A DNA stretch of 64,000 nucleotides from Hyphomonas jannaschiana VP2 (GCF_000685215.1 NZ_ARYJ01000007.1:124001-188000), one strand, 5' to 3'. Shown: positions 40,625-50,004, counted from the first letter of the stretch. The notes: generated from the letters alone by a model not told the origin. Numbers and translations: made by a program.

Positions 40625-41416
40625 ATGGAACAGGCAGGCGACTTCCTCGCAGAAAGCCGCGCGCTTTATGGTCTGCTGGTCAATCGGCCGGACGCAGACT
40701 TCGGCAGAGTGACCCAGTTCAAAGGCTGGAAAGTGGATGATGTACTCCGGCACCTCCACTTCTGGAACTGGATGGCAGAGCTCCAACTCGCAGACGAAGC
40801 GCGACTGGAAGCTGAACTGACAGCCGTCGCGAACGAAGGCATGCGCGATCGGGAGCAGGCGCATGTCGGAGGTGTTTCAGGACGCGAATTGCTTTCCGCC
40901 TGGTGGGACCAGGCCCAGGCAACCGCAGAGGTCTTCGAGAAGGCCGATCCGAAAGCCCGCCTGAAATGGGCTGGCCCATCGATGAGCGCCAGATCCTCTA
41001 TCACGGCCCGTCTGATGGAAACCTGGGCACACGGACAGGAAATCTATGACGTATTGGGAGCGGAACGAGTCGATGAGGACCGGATCCGCAATATCGTTGT
41101 GCTCGGTGTGAACACCTATGGCTGGACCTATCAGGTTCGCAACCAGACGCCTCCCGGGCAGATGCCTTTCATCAGCCTGACCGCGCCTTCCGGTGACACC
41201 TGGACGTATGGAGAAGACAACGGGAAAGACCGTATTGAAGGCCGTGCAACCGAGTTCTGTCAGGTCGTCACACAAACCCGGAATATCAAAGACACCGCCT
41301 TGCATGTCTCAGGTCCTGTCGCAGAGGAATGGATGTCTAAGGCGCAGTGTTTCGCGGGCGGTCAGAACGATCCCCCTGCGCCGGGAACACGCTTTCGCGC
41401 AGACATCACCGTCTGA
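40625..41416 (+). CDS. TIGR03084-like DinB/maleylpyruvate-isomerase-fold metal protein
   Basis: A 263-residue protein. The N-terminal four-helix bundle contains KVDDVLRHLHFWNWMAEL and ARLMETWAHGQEIYD, which carry histidines in the positions expected for a DinB/MDMPI-type metal site. A C-terminal beta-rich domain follows. This matches the TIGR03084 family as I recall it, known mostly from actinobacteria and some alphaproteobacteria and without a proven reaction. A GGGAGG site five bases before the ATG decides the start over an out-of-frame ATG four bases earlier. It is followed by a crotonase and a CoA-transferase gene, so acyl-CoA metabolism is a possible setting. Confidence 0.78.
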   Translation: MEQAGDFLAESRALYGLLVNRPDADFGRVTQFKGWKVDDVLRHLHFWNWMAELQLADEARLEAELTAVANEGMRDREQAHVGGVSGRELLSAWWDQAQATAEVFEKADPKARLKWAGPSMSARSSITARLMETWAHGQEIYDVLGAERVDEDRIRNIVVLGVNTYGWTYQVRNQTPPGQMPFISLTAPSGDTWTYGEDNGKDRIEGRATEFCQVVTQTRNIKDTALHVSGPVAEEWMSKAQCFAGGQNDPPAPGTRFRADITV

Positions 41417-41499
41417 GACGAAATCACCGCACGCACGGACATGGACAAGCCGGGCAGGGCCTGTCAGTTCTCCTGCCAGCATAATTGGAGGCAAACCGG

Positions 41500-42297
41500 A
41501 TGTCGGTCATCACACTCGAAAAACAGGGTCCAATCGTCGTCATGACACTCAACCGGCCGGACGCGATGAATGCGCTCGGCCAGGATGGCGATGGAAAGGC
41601 GATTGCTGCGGCTTGTGCGGAGATCACGGCTGATCCCGAAATCCGCTGCGCCATTCTCACAGGCGCTGGCCGCGCTTTTTCTGCTGGCGGCGATGTGAAG
41701 GCGATGCAGAACAAGACCGGTGCGTTTGGCGGAAAGCCGCATGACATCCGCGAAGGCTACCGCCGGAATATTCACGTGATCGTCCGGTCGCTCTACAATC
41801 TGGAAGTGCCGCTGATTTCCGCGATCAATGGCCCGGCGATCGGCCTCGGCTGTGACGTCGCCTGCATGGCTGACATTCGTATCGCATCCGAGAAAGCCAA
41901 GATGGGCGTGACCTTCCTGAAGCTCGGCCTGATCCCTGGTGATGGCGGCGCCTGGCTGCTTCCGCGCCTGATCGGATCGTCGCGGGCGGCGCAATTGCTG
42001 TTCACCGGGGATGTTATCGATGCTCAGACCGCTTGCGAGTGGGGCCTTGTTTCCCAAGTGGTTCCGGCAGATTCGTTGATGGACGAAGCCATGGCACTCG
42101 CCAAACGGATCGCTGGCCAGCCGCCACAGGCTTTGCGCCTCGCCAAGACACTGATGCGCCAGGGCGCGACAACCTCCTATGACACAATCATGGAAATGTC
42201 GGCTGCTGCTCAGGCCCTGATGCACGAGACCGACGATCACATGGAAGGCGTCAACGCCATCCTCGAGAAGCGGACGCCGGACTTCAAAGGCCAATAG
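41500..42297 (+). CDS. Enoyl-CoA hydratase/isomerase (crotonase) family protein
   Basis: A 265-residue acyl-CoA enzyme. The oxyanion-hole segments are AGRAFSAGGDVKAM and GPAIGLGCDVACMADIRIAS, and MGVTFLKLGLIPGDGGAWLL follows. By alignment from memory, the two catalytic glutamates of classical hydratases appear replaced (aspartate in GCDVA, phenylalanine in VTFLK), so isomerase or another crotonase chemistry is as likely as hydration. The start was placed at MSVITLEKQG behind TTGGAGG. It converges with a CaiB-type CoA-transferase gene with three bases between the stops. Confidence 0.9.
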   Translation: MSVITLEKQGPIVVMTLNRPDAMNALGQDGDGKAIAAACAEITADPEIRCAILTGAGRAFSAGGDVKAMQNKTGAFGGKPHDIREGYRRNIHVIVRSLYNLEVPLISAINGPAIGLGCDVACMADIRIASEKAKMGVTFLKLGLIPGDGGAWLLPRLIGSSRAAQLLFTGDVIDAQTACEWGLVSQVVPADSLMDEAMALAKRIAGQPPQALRLAKTLMRQGATTSYDTIMEMSAAAQALMHETDDHMEGVNAILEKRTPDFKGQ

Positions 42298-42300
42298 GGG

Positions 42301-43500
42301 CTACTTCACCACCCCATCGCCATAGAGCGTATCGATGTCGCTGGCTTTCAAGCCGAGGTCTTCGAGCACAGCGCGCGTATGTTCTCCCAGTTTCGGTGAC
42401 GGTCCTTTCGGGCCGTCATCGGCACCCGGGAAACGCACTGGAGAAGCTGGCGAAGGAAAGGTGGAACCATCACCCTTGCTGCTCGGCACGTCGACGATTG
42501 CGCCAGCGGCCTTTATCTGAGGGTCTTCCGCGACTTCAGCGAGGGTCTGAACCGGTGCCCAGGCAATCGATTGCTCATCAAGGCGGGCGGAGATTTCCTC
42601 CTTGGTGAATTTTGCAAAGCCCGCATCAATGATGTCGACGAGTTCGGCGCCATTCTTCCTTCGGGCCTTGGAGCTTGTAAAACGCGGATCTTCCATCAAG
42701 TCTTCGCGTCCGATCACCTTGCACATTGGAACCCAGTCCACGTCCCCCTGACGCTGAACGATACAGATCCAGCTGTTGTCCTTCGTTTTGAAGAAATTGG
42801 TCATCGGCACGTTCTGCTCATGCCGGCTCTTCGTCGAGGCGACCCGGTTGAAGAAGAGCTGGATCGCGAAATCGGAGCCGAGGGCATAGAGCCCCGCCCG
42901 GAACAGGGACGATTCCACCAGGCGCCCCTTGCCGGTCCGGGTCGCTTCGACCAGTGCTGCGCAGATACCAGCAGCGGTGGCCATGGAGGTCGTGTGATCA
43001 CCAAAGGCTGTGCGGAGCGGGAAGGGTTCTTGCCCTTTTGGGACCGTCAGGGCGCCAACGCCTGTGCGGCTCCAGAAGCTGGCAACGTCAAAGCCTGGCC
43101 GGTCAGCGTCCGGGCCTTCGAGGCCGTAGCCAGTGAGCGAGCAATAGACGAGCTTCGGATTGATCTTGCTGAGTTCTTCGTAGCTGAGCCCAGACCGCTC
43201 AAGTCCGCCGGGGCGCACATTGGTCAGAAAGACGTCCGCTTCTTCCACCATTTTGCGGAGAAGCTTCTGCCCCTCGGGCTTTGACGTGTCGATCGCGATG
43301 GATTTCTTGCCGCGATTGTCGAAGTCGAAAACGGGATTGTCCTGAATATCCGTGCCGAGTGTGCGGAAGAAGATACGGATCGGGTCACCACCGGGGGGTT
43401 CGACTTTGACAACGTCGGCGCCCCAATCGCATAGGATGGATCCCGCCCCCGGTGCCGCCATATAAGTCGCGTATTCAATGACCTTGATGCCCTCAAGCAT
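42301..43500 (-). CDS. CaiB/BaiF-family CoA-transferase
   Basis: A 399-residue family III CoA-transferase or alpha-methylacyl-CoA racemase. It starts LEGIKVIEYATYMAAPGAG and has LCDWGADVVKVEPPGGDP, the typical CoA-binding opening, and DADRPGFDVASFWSRTG around the catalytic aspartate. The substrate is unknown; the convergent crotonase gene suggests a shared acyl-CoA pathway. An AGGAAAGAG site lies before the ATG. The 152 bases between it and the divergent tRNA gene hold no further gene. Confidence 0.9.
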   Translation of the reverse strand: MLEGIKVIEYATYMAAPGAGSILCDWGADVVKVEPPGGDPIRIFFRTLGTDIQDNPVFDFDNRGKKSIAIDTSKPEGQKLLRKMVEEADVFLTNVRPGGLERSGLSYEELSKINPKLVYCSLTGYGLEGPDADRPGFDVASFWSRTGVGALTVPKGQEPFPLRTAFGDHTTSMATAAGICAALVEATRTGKGRLVESSLFRAGLYALGSDFAIQLFFNRVASTKSRHEQNVPMTNFFKTKDNSWICIVQRQGDVDWVPMCKVIGREDLMEDPRFTSSKARRKNGAELVDIIDAGFAKFTKEEISARLDEQSIAWAPVQTLAEVAEDPQIKAAGAIVDVPSSKGDGSTFPSPASPVRFPGADDGPKGPSPKLGEHTRAVLEDLGLKASDIDTLYGDGVVK

Positions 43501-43652
43501 GGGCTCTTTCCTCCGGAAGTCTTATCGTTTTCCCGGGAACTTTCGGACACTCCGGACGGATTGGCCAGACCTTCCGCAAAGAGAGCCGGACAGGTGAGCG
43601 CATATCAGGGCTTGCCTGCCGGGCCCGGATCGTGAAAACAGCCGTTTGCTGC

Positions 43653-43743
<91 letters not shown>

Positions 43744-43779
43744 CAGAACAGATTTGTTCCAGGAACCAGCTGTTTCGCG

Positions 43780-44799
43780 TTACCAGCGGTTCCGCACTTC
43801 TTCCGCAAAACCGGGCAGGGCGTCGATCTTCAGTGTTGAGCCATCGTCCAGTTTCACGTCGCCGGAAAACAAGCCGAACACCTGGTCCTGAGATGTCTTG
43901 AACAGGCCGAGGTCTGTCGTGTGATGGCGATTGACGATCGGCTCGAAGTGTAGCTCGAACCGGCCATCATTACTGGTGAAGCGCCAAGGCGCCGAATCCG
44001 GAGGACCGTTCGGCATGAGGAACGTCACCTGGTCCAGCTTGTGCGCCTTGCCGTCCACAAACACCATGTTTTCGGACGCCGCAGACGTATCACCGAAGCC
44101 GTAACCGATATTGAAGCCGACGCAGCGTTCCCCGCACATGCCGGAGGCTGATCCCCAGTACCAGACATTACTGTAGGTCCACACGCCTCGCCCCCAGTCC
44201 AGGACCCCGAAGGCGGCGCTCGGCGAGAATTGGTGAACCTCGCTACCGATCCTGATTTCTCCGGTGGCAGGCAGACAGTTGATCTTTTGATTGTAGTAGA
44301 ATGCCTTGGGCGCATTGGCGAAGGGCGTGGCAATGACCATGCGGTCCATCTGAGGCTGCGCCAGCCACAATTCTCCCTTCAGGCCGCGGCCGCCATCAAA
44401 GCGCGGCGCATCCACAATCAGGCGGCGTCCGCCTGGCTCGTGCAGAAAGCTCAGCGACATGTCTTTGTGGTTCTGGACGATGTCACCGCTATCGGCAGAC
44501 TCGGGCAGGTCCATCCGGCCCATCGGAAAAGGGATCACCGCACCATCATTCACTGCTGTCCCGCTCTTGAGATCCATCCAGGACGTGCCGAGGAAACCAA
44601 GATAGCTATTATCAGCAACGGTGAGGGCAAGACCGAATTCCGGTGTGAGGATACAGTAATAGTCCCATTCCTTGATCCGGAGGCCATGCGCCCGGATGGC
44701 GGACCTCTCATATTGGCGAACTTCCTCGGTGGCCCAACCACGCTCAACCAAACGGCCGCGCGCATCGAGCAGGGGGCCTTTTCCAAGTCTTTGCTGCAT
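43780..44799 (-). CDS. DUF2804-domain protein
   Basis: A 339-residue protein that matches the DUF2804 layout: an N-terminal GPLLDARGRLVERGWA, then alternating beta-strands with paired tryptophans (GVLDWGRGVWTYSNVWYWGSA) and LGLFKTSQDQVFGLFSGDV near the end. The fold resembles lipid-binding barrels such as those of svf1/HtdA-like proteins, but no function is established. I set the start at MQQRLGKG because GGGGGAG lies eight bases upstream; a GTG three codons earlier overlaps that site. There is no signal peptide. Confidence 0.82.
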   Translation of the reverse strand: MQQRLGKGPLLDARGRLVERGWATEEVRQYERSAIRAHGLRIKEWDYYCILTPEFGLALTVADNSYLGFLGTSWMDLKSGTAVNDGAVIPFPMGRMDLPESADSGDIVQNHKDMSLSFLHEPGGRRLIVDAPRFDGGRGLKGELWLAQPQMDRMVIATPFANAPKAFYYNQKINCLPATGEIRIGSEVHQFSPSAAFGVLDWGRGVWTYSNVWYWGSASGMCGERCVGFNIGYGFGDTSAASENMVFVDGKAHKLDQVTFLMPNGPPDSAPWRFTSNDGRFELHFEPIVNRHHTTDLGLFKTSQDQVFGLFSGDVKLDDGSTLKIDALPGFAEEVRNRW

Positions 44800-45017
44800 T
44801 CCGTTCACTCCCCCTGGTGGTGCCGATAGCGGTCTTCGCTCGCTCTGATTGATGTTCTATCTCTTCACCTGTGTTTCCGGGATCCGGCAAGAGCGCGGCT
44901 TGAAAAGATGTAAACAACCGGTAACCGTAATCTCCGGATCCTTCAGGTGAGGTTCATAAGGCCTGCACCACACTATGCTACAGAGGGTTCGCTGGAGGGC
45001 AGAAAAGCCGTCCCAAA

Positions 45018-45034
45018 GGGTCATCAAATGACCC
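45018..45034 (+). promoter_or_regulatory. Hairpin in the rlpA leader
   Basis: GGGTCAT-CAA-ATGACCC is a perfect 7-bp stem with a three-base loop, ending 22 bases before the TTG start of rlpA and just upstream of its GAGG ribosome site. It may modulate translation. The remaining bases of the 248-base upstream gap show no further gene. Confidence 0.4.
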
Positions 45035-45056
45035 GCAGCTCAGAATGAGGTGAACC

Positions 45057-46358
45057 TTGAAGACCGTTTCTTCCGCTTCGAAATCTCTGCACCTGACGTC
45101 GCTGGTCATGGCTGGCGCAGTCGCAATTTCTGTGGTGGCACCCGCACATGCTGATCGCCGGAACCCGGCTCCGATCGTTTACGCGACTGGCACATCACCT
45201 TATCCAGCCGGGAAGCCGCAGTATATTGAGCCAAGCCGGTCTGCAGATGCTTCCGCGAAGAAACAGGCCCGGATACAGTTCCGGTATCCTGGTTCACCCG
45301 TTTCGCCTCAGCCGCAAACCCAACCGGCAGAGCAGGGGGCGGCTCGTGAATATGCGAGCATTAAGGCCCCGTCCCCGAACTATTCCAACCAGCCCGTGTC
45401 GGCAGGCAACAGTTTCGACGCCCGCGCTGCAGCAGCCCGTATCGAAGCCGAGCGCTCCATCTCTGCAATCGAAAGCGAAGCCTTGCCGAGCCTGCAGGAA
45501 GTTGCTGCGCCGGCGCCTGCACCTGTTCAGATCCAGCCGGTTCCTGCTCCTGCGCCCCAGCAATTTCAGCAGGGGCCTCGCCAGCTGACACCAGCCGCAG
45601 CGTATTCCGTTTCTGCCGAACCGGTACCGGTTTTTGATGAGACTGCCGTGGCGATTGTATATGGCAACGAATTCAACGGCCTGCCGACGGCCAATGGTGA
45701 AACCTTTGCACCAGACGCCATGACGGCCGCTCACCCGACATTGCCTCTACCGAGCCTGATTCAGGTTGTGAATACCGAGACCGGAAAAGAGGTCGTCCTT
45801 CGGGTAAATGATCGCGGTCCGTTTGAAGATGGCGCTTCGCTTCAGGTTTCTCCCCGCGCCGCCGATGAGCTCGGCATGAACGGGGCAGGGAAGGCTACGC
45901 TCAGAGTTCGCTATCTGGGGGCTGCGCCTGTCGTTGCAGCGCCCGCACCGGCTCAGCAGGAATTGGAATATGCTCAAGCTGAAACGCTTCCGGCTGAAGC
46001 TGAAACGCAGCTGGCCGCGACCAACGACTTCATGACGCCGGTTGCCTACCAATCCGCACAGGCGGAACCTCAGCGCACGGCTCGGCCCAGCTACACCTAC
46101 ACCCCTCAGCCGGTTGCGGAACCGTCGGGCGATTACTTTGTCCAGATCGGCTCCTTTACGGACATTTCGAACGCGCAAACGCTGAGCAATCGGGTGCAAG
46201 CCTCACTTCCGGTCACAATTGTTCCTGCGCGCGTGAATGGCGCGGACTATTTCCGCGTCCGTGTCGGACCGCTGTCGAGCCGTTCAGAAGCCGAACGTGC
46301 CCGGCAAGACCTCTCCTATGTCGGAATTGCGCAAGGACGCATTGTTACAGGCGAATAA
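45057..46358 (+). CDS. rlpA: RlpA-like septal lytic transglycosylase with SPOR domain
   Basis: A 433-residue cell-wall protein. The signal peptide ends PAHA. A proline/glutamine-rich linker follows to about residue 190. The double-psi barrel has AIVYGNEFNGLPTANGE, MTAAHPTLPLPS and the catalytic VNDRGPFEDG. A second linker leads to the C-terminal SPOR domain (DYFVQIGSFTDISNAQTL, FRVRVGPLSSRSEAE), which binds septal glycan lacking stem peptides. The start is a TTG: the only nearby ATG (45045) is in frame but hits TGA two codons later. There is no lipobox, so the protein should be soluble in the periplasm. Confidence 0.9.
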   Translation: MKTVSSASKSLHLTSLVMAGAVAISVVAPAHADRRNPAPIVYATGTSPYPAGKPQYIEPSRSADASAKKQARIQFRYPGSPVSPQPQTQPAEQGAAREYASIKAPSPNYSNQPVSAGNSFDARAAAARIEAERSISAIESEALPSLQEVAAPAPAPVQIQPVPAPAPQQFQQGPRQLTPAAAYSVSAEPVPVFDETAVAIVYGNEFNGLPTANGETFAPDAMTAAHPTLPLPSLIQVVNTETGKEVVLRVNDRGPFEDGASLQVSPRAADELGMNGAGKATLRVRYLGAAPVVAAPAPAQQELEYAQAETLPAEAETQLAATNDFMTPVAYQSAQAEPQRTARPSYTYTPQPVAEPSGDYFVQIGSFTDISNAQTLSNRVQASLPVTIVPARVNGADYFRVRVGPLSSRSEAERARQDLSYVGIAQGRIVTGE

Positions 46359-46390
46359 CCGCACGCCGCGCCATTGACCCAGACCACAAA

Positions 46391-46427
46391 CCGGCCCTTT
46401 TTCCTGTTTAATCGGAAACTGGGCCGG
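46391..46427 (+). terminator. Hairpin between rlpA and the carboxypeptidase gene
   Basis: CCGGCCC and GGGCCGG pair as the outer stem; TTTCC and GGAAA extend it inside a small internal loop. It is followed by ATTTACTTCC. It lies 33 bases after the rlpA stop and 42 bases before the dac start, so it may end rlpA transcripts or attenuate read-through. The weak T-run makes full termination uncertain. Confidence 0.5.
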
Positions 46428-46469
46428 ATTTACTTCCGGCCTCCGAACAGAATGTTGGAGGCCCTTTTG

Positions 46470-47639
46470 ATGAACTTGCCGAAGATCGCCAGAAACACAG
46501 TCGCCGCGGCAGCTTTTGCCCTGTCCGGCATCGTCGGTGCCGCCAATGCTCAGATGATGGATACGCCGGCGACCCACGCCGTCATCATGGATCATGAAAC
46601 CGGTGCGATCCTGTTTTCCAAGGCCGGCCAGGAACCCATGGTCCCTGCTTCCATGACCAAGATGATGACGGCCTATACGGTCTTCGAAATGGTCCGGCGC
46701 GGCGAACTTTCCATGAGTGACAAATTCACGGTCAGCGAAAATGCCTGGCGCAAAGGTGGATTTCCGTCAGGCACTTCGACCATGGGACTCGCGCCCGGTG
46801 ACACGCCAACGGTCGAGGAGCTTCTGCACGGCATTATCATCATGTCCGGCAATGATGCGTGTATTGTGCTGGCTGAAAACATCTCCGGATCGGAAGAAGC
46901 CTTTGCCCGCCGGATGACTGATCTCGCACATGAGCTTGGGCTGAATTCCGCAAACTTTCTCAACGCGACGGGTCTTGAAGCTGTCGGGCATGTCATCTCC
47001 GCCGAAGATCTGGCAAAGCTGGCCAAGCTGACGATCGATAATTATCCGGAATACTATGCTTGGTACTCATTGCCCTCTTACTCATGGCGTGACTTCACAC
47101 AGGCCAACCGGAACCCCTTGCTTGAGGTTTCCGGCGCTGATGGCGTGAAGACAGGCCATCTTGAAGTTTCCGGTTACGGCCTGACTGCCTCTGCAGTTCG
47201 CGACGGTGTTCGAAGAACTGTTGTGATCAATGGGTTGCCCTCAATGGCGGCGCGGGCCTCCGAAGGCGAACGTCTGATGCGGATTGCCTTCAGCAGTTTT
47301 GACTTGAAGACGCTGACACCGGAGACCGTCGATCTGCCGGATGTGCCTGTATGGCTCGGGGAAACACAAAATGTTCCGGTAAAGCTTGCGGGTGACCTGC
47401 GCGTCGCCGGCTATAAGGCCAGCATGGAAAAGGCAAAAGCCGAGATTGTTCTTCCGGGGCCTGTGGAAGCTCCGATCAAAAAGGGCGATGAGCTGGGCCG
47501 GCTGGTTGTGACTATTGAAGGGCAACAACCCGTCGAGGCACCCATCATCGCAGATGCGAATGTCAGCAAGCTTGGTTTCTTCGGACGCGCAATTGAAGGC
47601 CTCAGCCAGATGCTTGGGGGCGGTGAAAGCCAGCCGTGA
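46470..47639 (+). CDS. D-alanyl-D-alanine carboxypeptidase (PBP5/6 type)
   Basis: A 389-residue low-molecular-weight penicillin-binding protein that trims the terminal D-Ala of peptidoglycan stem peptides in the periplasm. The signal peptide ends ANAQ. The three active-site motifs are SMTK (in PASMTKMMTAYTVF), SGN (in IIMSGNDACIVLAE) and KTG (in DGVKTGHLEVSG). The C-terminal beta domain of the PBP5 type follows. A GGAGG nine bases before the ATG decides the start; 32 upstream in-frame codons cross the hairpin region. The stop overlaps the tmk GTG. Confidence 0.95.
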   Translation: MNLPKIARNTVAAAAFALSGIVGAANAQMMDTPATHAVIMDHETGAILFSKAGQEPMVPASMTKMMTAYTVFEMVRRGELSMSDKFTVSENAWRKGGFPSGTSTMGLAPGDTPTVEELLHGIIIMSGNDACIVLAENISGSEEAFARRMTDLAHELGLNSANFLNATGLEAVGHVISAEDLAKLAKLTIDNYPEYYAWYSLPSYSWRDFTQANRNPLLEVSGADGVKTGHLEVSGYGLTASAVRDGVRRTVVINGLPSMAARASEGERLMRIAFSSFDLKTLTPETVDLPDVPVWLGETQNVPVKLAGDLRVAGYKASMEKAKAEIVLPGPVEAPIKKGDELGRLVVTIEGQQPVEAPIIADANVSKLGFFGRAIEGLSQMLGGGESQP

Positions 47640-48286
47640 CCCGGGGACGCTTCATAACGCTGGAGGGCGGTGAAGGCACCGGCAAATCCACATTGCTCAC
47701 CGCGTTGCGGGAGAAGCTGGAGGCGGCAGGCCGGTCTGTCGTGCAGACGCGGGAGCCGGGCGGCACAGACCTCGCCGAAACAATCCGGAACCTTGTGCTG
47801 CATCCGCCGGGAGATCAGACCTGGTCTTCGATGGCCGAAGCCCTTCTCATGAATGCGGCGCGAACGGATCATCTGGAGAAAAAGATAAGGCCCGCACTGG
47901 ATGCTGGACAATGGGTCCTGTGTGACCGCTTCGCCGACTCCACCCGCGTTTATCAAAGCGTCCAAAGCGGAGTTGGGCCAGCCATACTGACGATGCTGGA
48001 AAACGCCGTGCTGGGCGAAACTCGGCCAGATCTCACGCTCGTGCTGGATGCGCCTGTGGAACAGGCAGCCAGGCGGCGGGCTGAACGTGGCGGAACAGCG
48101 GATGCTTTTGAACTCAGGGACAAAACATTCCACGAGGCTGTGAGGCAGGCATTTCTAGATATTGCTCACAACGAACCAGATCGTTGTGTTTTGCTGGATG
48201 CCTCAAGGACAGCGGAAGAAGTCTCGGAACACGCCTGGCAAGAGATTGAAGTCCGACTGGGCGTAGATCAGGAGGCAAGCGCATGA
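47636..48286 (+). CDS. tmk: Thymidylate kinase
   Basis: A 216-residue kinase that makes dTDP from dTMP. It has the P-loop EGGEGTGKSTL, the REPGGT substrate motif and the DRFADSTRVYQ segment. It starts at a GTG in a GTGA overlap with the carboxypeptidase stop, and it overlaps holB by four bases (ATGA). The tmk-holB-tatD order is a common arrangement. Confidence 0.96.
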   Translation: MTRGRFITLEGGEGTGKSTLLTALREKLEAAGRSVVQTREPGGTDLAETIRNLVLHPPGDQTWSSMAEALLMNAARTDHLEKKIRPALDAGQWVLCDRFADSTRVYQSVQSGVGPAILTMLENAVLGETRPDLTLVLDAPVEQAARRRAERGGTADAFELRDKTFHEAVRQAFLDIAHNEPDRCVLLDASRTAEEVSEHAWQEIEVRLGVDQEASA

Positions 48287-49215
48287 CGGCCGCGCTTCCT
48301 CTGATTGGTCACAAAGACGCCGAACGGACGTTTGAAGCAGCAGCCGCCAGTGGCCGCATGCACCACGCCTGGATGATTGAAGGGCCTTCTGGTATCGGAA
48401 AAGCGCAATTCGCCATGCGCTGTGCCGCCTGGTTACTTGGCGCTCGCGGACCAGCCGACGCGCCCTTCGATGCCCCCACGGATGATCCGGTCATGTCGCG
48501 ATGCCTGTCCGGCGGCCATCCGGATCTGCGGATACTGACGCGGGAACTAAATGACAAAGGCAAGCTGAAGCAGGACATCTCAATCGAGCAGATCCGTACC
48601 TTCAATGAGTTTTTCACCTACCGGCCGGCGTTGGGAGGCTGGCGGGTCGGCATTGTGGATTCACTGGATGAACTGAATCGGAACTCTGCCAACGCAATAC
48701 TGAAGACGCTGGAAGAGCCGCCCAAAGCGGCAATCATGTTTCTGATCAATCACGGATCCCGGCCTGTACTCCCAACGATCCGTTCGCGCTGTCGCACGCT
48801 CCGGCTGCACACTCTGAACAAGGAAGAGATGGCCGAAGTTCTGAAGCTTCAGGGCTACGAGGAAGATGTTTCGGCAATCCGGCACGGGCGTCCCGGGCTG
48901 GCGGTAGAACGCGCCTCGGAAACCTGCCGCATCGCCACCAACGCCGCCCGCACACTTATGACATCCATGCCAAGGCCAAATGATGCACTCGTAACGCGAG
49001 CCATACAGGCGGCTGGCACGGATCAAACAGCATTCGCGGCTTTCAGGGATGAGGTTCTGTCGAGACTCGCAGAAGACGCGACAGAGGCACCTCAGAAGTC
49101 CCGGGTCTGGCTCAACACCGTGAAGTTGGCCGGAGAAGTCGATGAGCTAAACATGGATCCCGAGCAGGCCGCAGCAAAACTCATTTCCGGTCTTTTGTCA
49201 GCACCCGGCCGTTAG
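48283..49215 (+). CDS. holB: DNA polymerase III delta-prime subunit
   Basis: A 310-residue clamp-loader subunit of the AAA+ type. The N-terminus has HAWMIEGPSGIGKAQFA as the P-loop region. EEPPKAAIMFLINH and the TIRSRCRTLRL sensor-1/SRC motif are clear. The GxxGxGK Walker A is slightly altered (GPSGIGKAQ), as is usual for delta-prime, which does not need ATP hydrolysis. It is coupled to tmk upstream; tatD starts 12 bases after its stop. Confidence 0.95.
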   Translation: MTAALPLIGHKDAERTFEAAAASGRMHHAWMIEGPSGIGKAQFAMRCAAWLLGARGPADAPFDAPTDDPVMSRCLSGGHPDLRILTRELNDKGKLKQDISIEQIRTFNEFFTYRPALGGWRVGIVDSLDELNRNSANAILKTLEEPPKAAIMFLINHGSRPVLPTIRSRCRTLRLHTLNKEEMAEVLKLQGYEEDVSAIRHGRPGLAVERASETCRIATNAARTLMTSMPRPNDALVTRAIQAAGTDQTAFAAFRDEVLSRLAEDATEAPQKSRVWLNTVKLAGEVDELNMDPEQAAAKLISGLLSAPGR

Positions 49216-49227
49216 CAGATCGAGTCC

Positions 49228-50004
49228 ATGTTTGATACACACGTCAATTTGCACGGCGAGCCTTTCTCTGAAGATCTGGAAGAAGTGCTTGAGCGCGCCC
49301 GCGCTGCCGGGGTAACGAAGTTTCTGGCGATTTGTGATCGGTTCGACAATTTTGAATCCGTTCTCGCCATCGCCCGTTCCCATAAAGACATCTGGTGCTC
49401 TGCAGGCGTACATCCGCATCACGCAAAGGACTTTCCGGACCTGACAGTGGAGGCGCTCAAACACGCCGCATCAAATCCGGAAGTTGTCGCCATTGGTGAA
49501 ACGGGCCTCGACTTTCATTACGGGTACAGCGCTGAGCAAGATCAGGTGATCTGTCTGCGCAAACATATTTCTGCAGCACGCGACACCGGTCTACCCCTGA
49601 TCCTTCACACGCGTGAAGCCGACGAATTGATGGCAGACATACTCGAAGACGAGTACAAGAAGGGAGCGTTCCAGCCGTTGCTGCATTGCTACACAGGTGG
49701 AGCGGCCCTTGCTCAGCGAGCATTGGCATTAGGCGCCTATGTGTCTGTGTCCGGAATTCTCTCATTCAAGAGTGCGCGAGACGTTCGGGCCGTCATCGCA
49801 GACGTCCCAATGGACAGAATTATTCTTGAGACGGATTGCCCTTATCTGGCGCCCGTTCCAATGCGAGGGAGACGCAATGAGCCCGCCTATCTGACGCATG
49901 TGGCGGAAGCACTCGCGGATCTAAAAGAACTTCCCGTTGATGAAGTCAAACAGATTACGGATGAGAATGCCGTTCGGCTGTTTGACAAGGTCTCCAAGCA
50001 ATGA
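49228..50004 (+). CDS. tatD: TatD-family metal-dependent DNase
   Basis: A 258-residue TIM-barrel hydrolase. Metal-binding elements are the N-terminal FDTHVNLHGE, IGETGLDFHY, LILHTREADE, LLHCYTGG and LETDCPYLAP. The usual opening HxH (as in DTHCHLD) reads HxN here, so one metal-ligand histidine is replaced by asparagine; the other ligands are in place. TatD enzymes act as 3'-5' exonucleases in DNA repair and D-aminoacyl product clean-up. It overlaps the next gene by four bases (ATGA). Confidence 0.92.
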   Translation: MFDTHVNLHGEPFSEDLEEVLERARAAGVTKFLAICDRFDNFESVLAIARSHKDIWCSAGVHPHHAKDFPDLTVEALKHAASNPEVVAIGETGLDFHYGYSAEQDQVICLRKHISAARDTGLPLILHTREADELMADILEDEYKKGAFQPLLHCYTGGAALAQRALALGAYVSVSGILSFKSARDVRAVIADVPMDRIILETDCPYLAPVPMRGRRNEPAYLTHVAEALADLKELPVDEVKQITDENAVRLFDKVSKQ

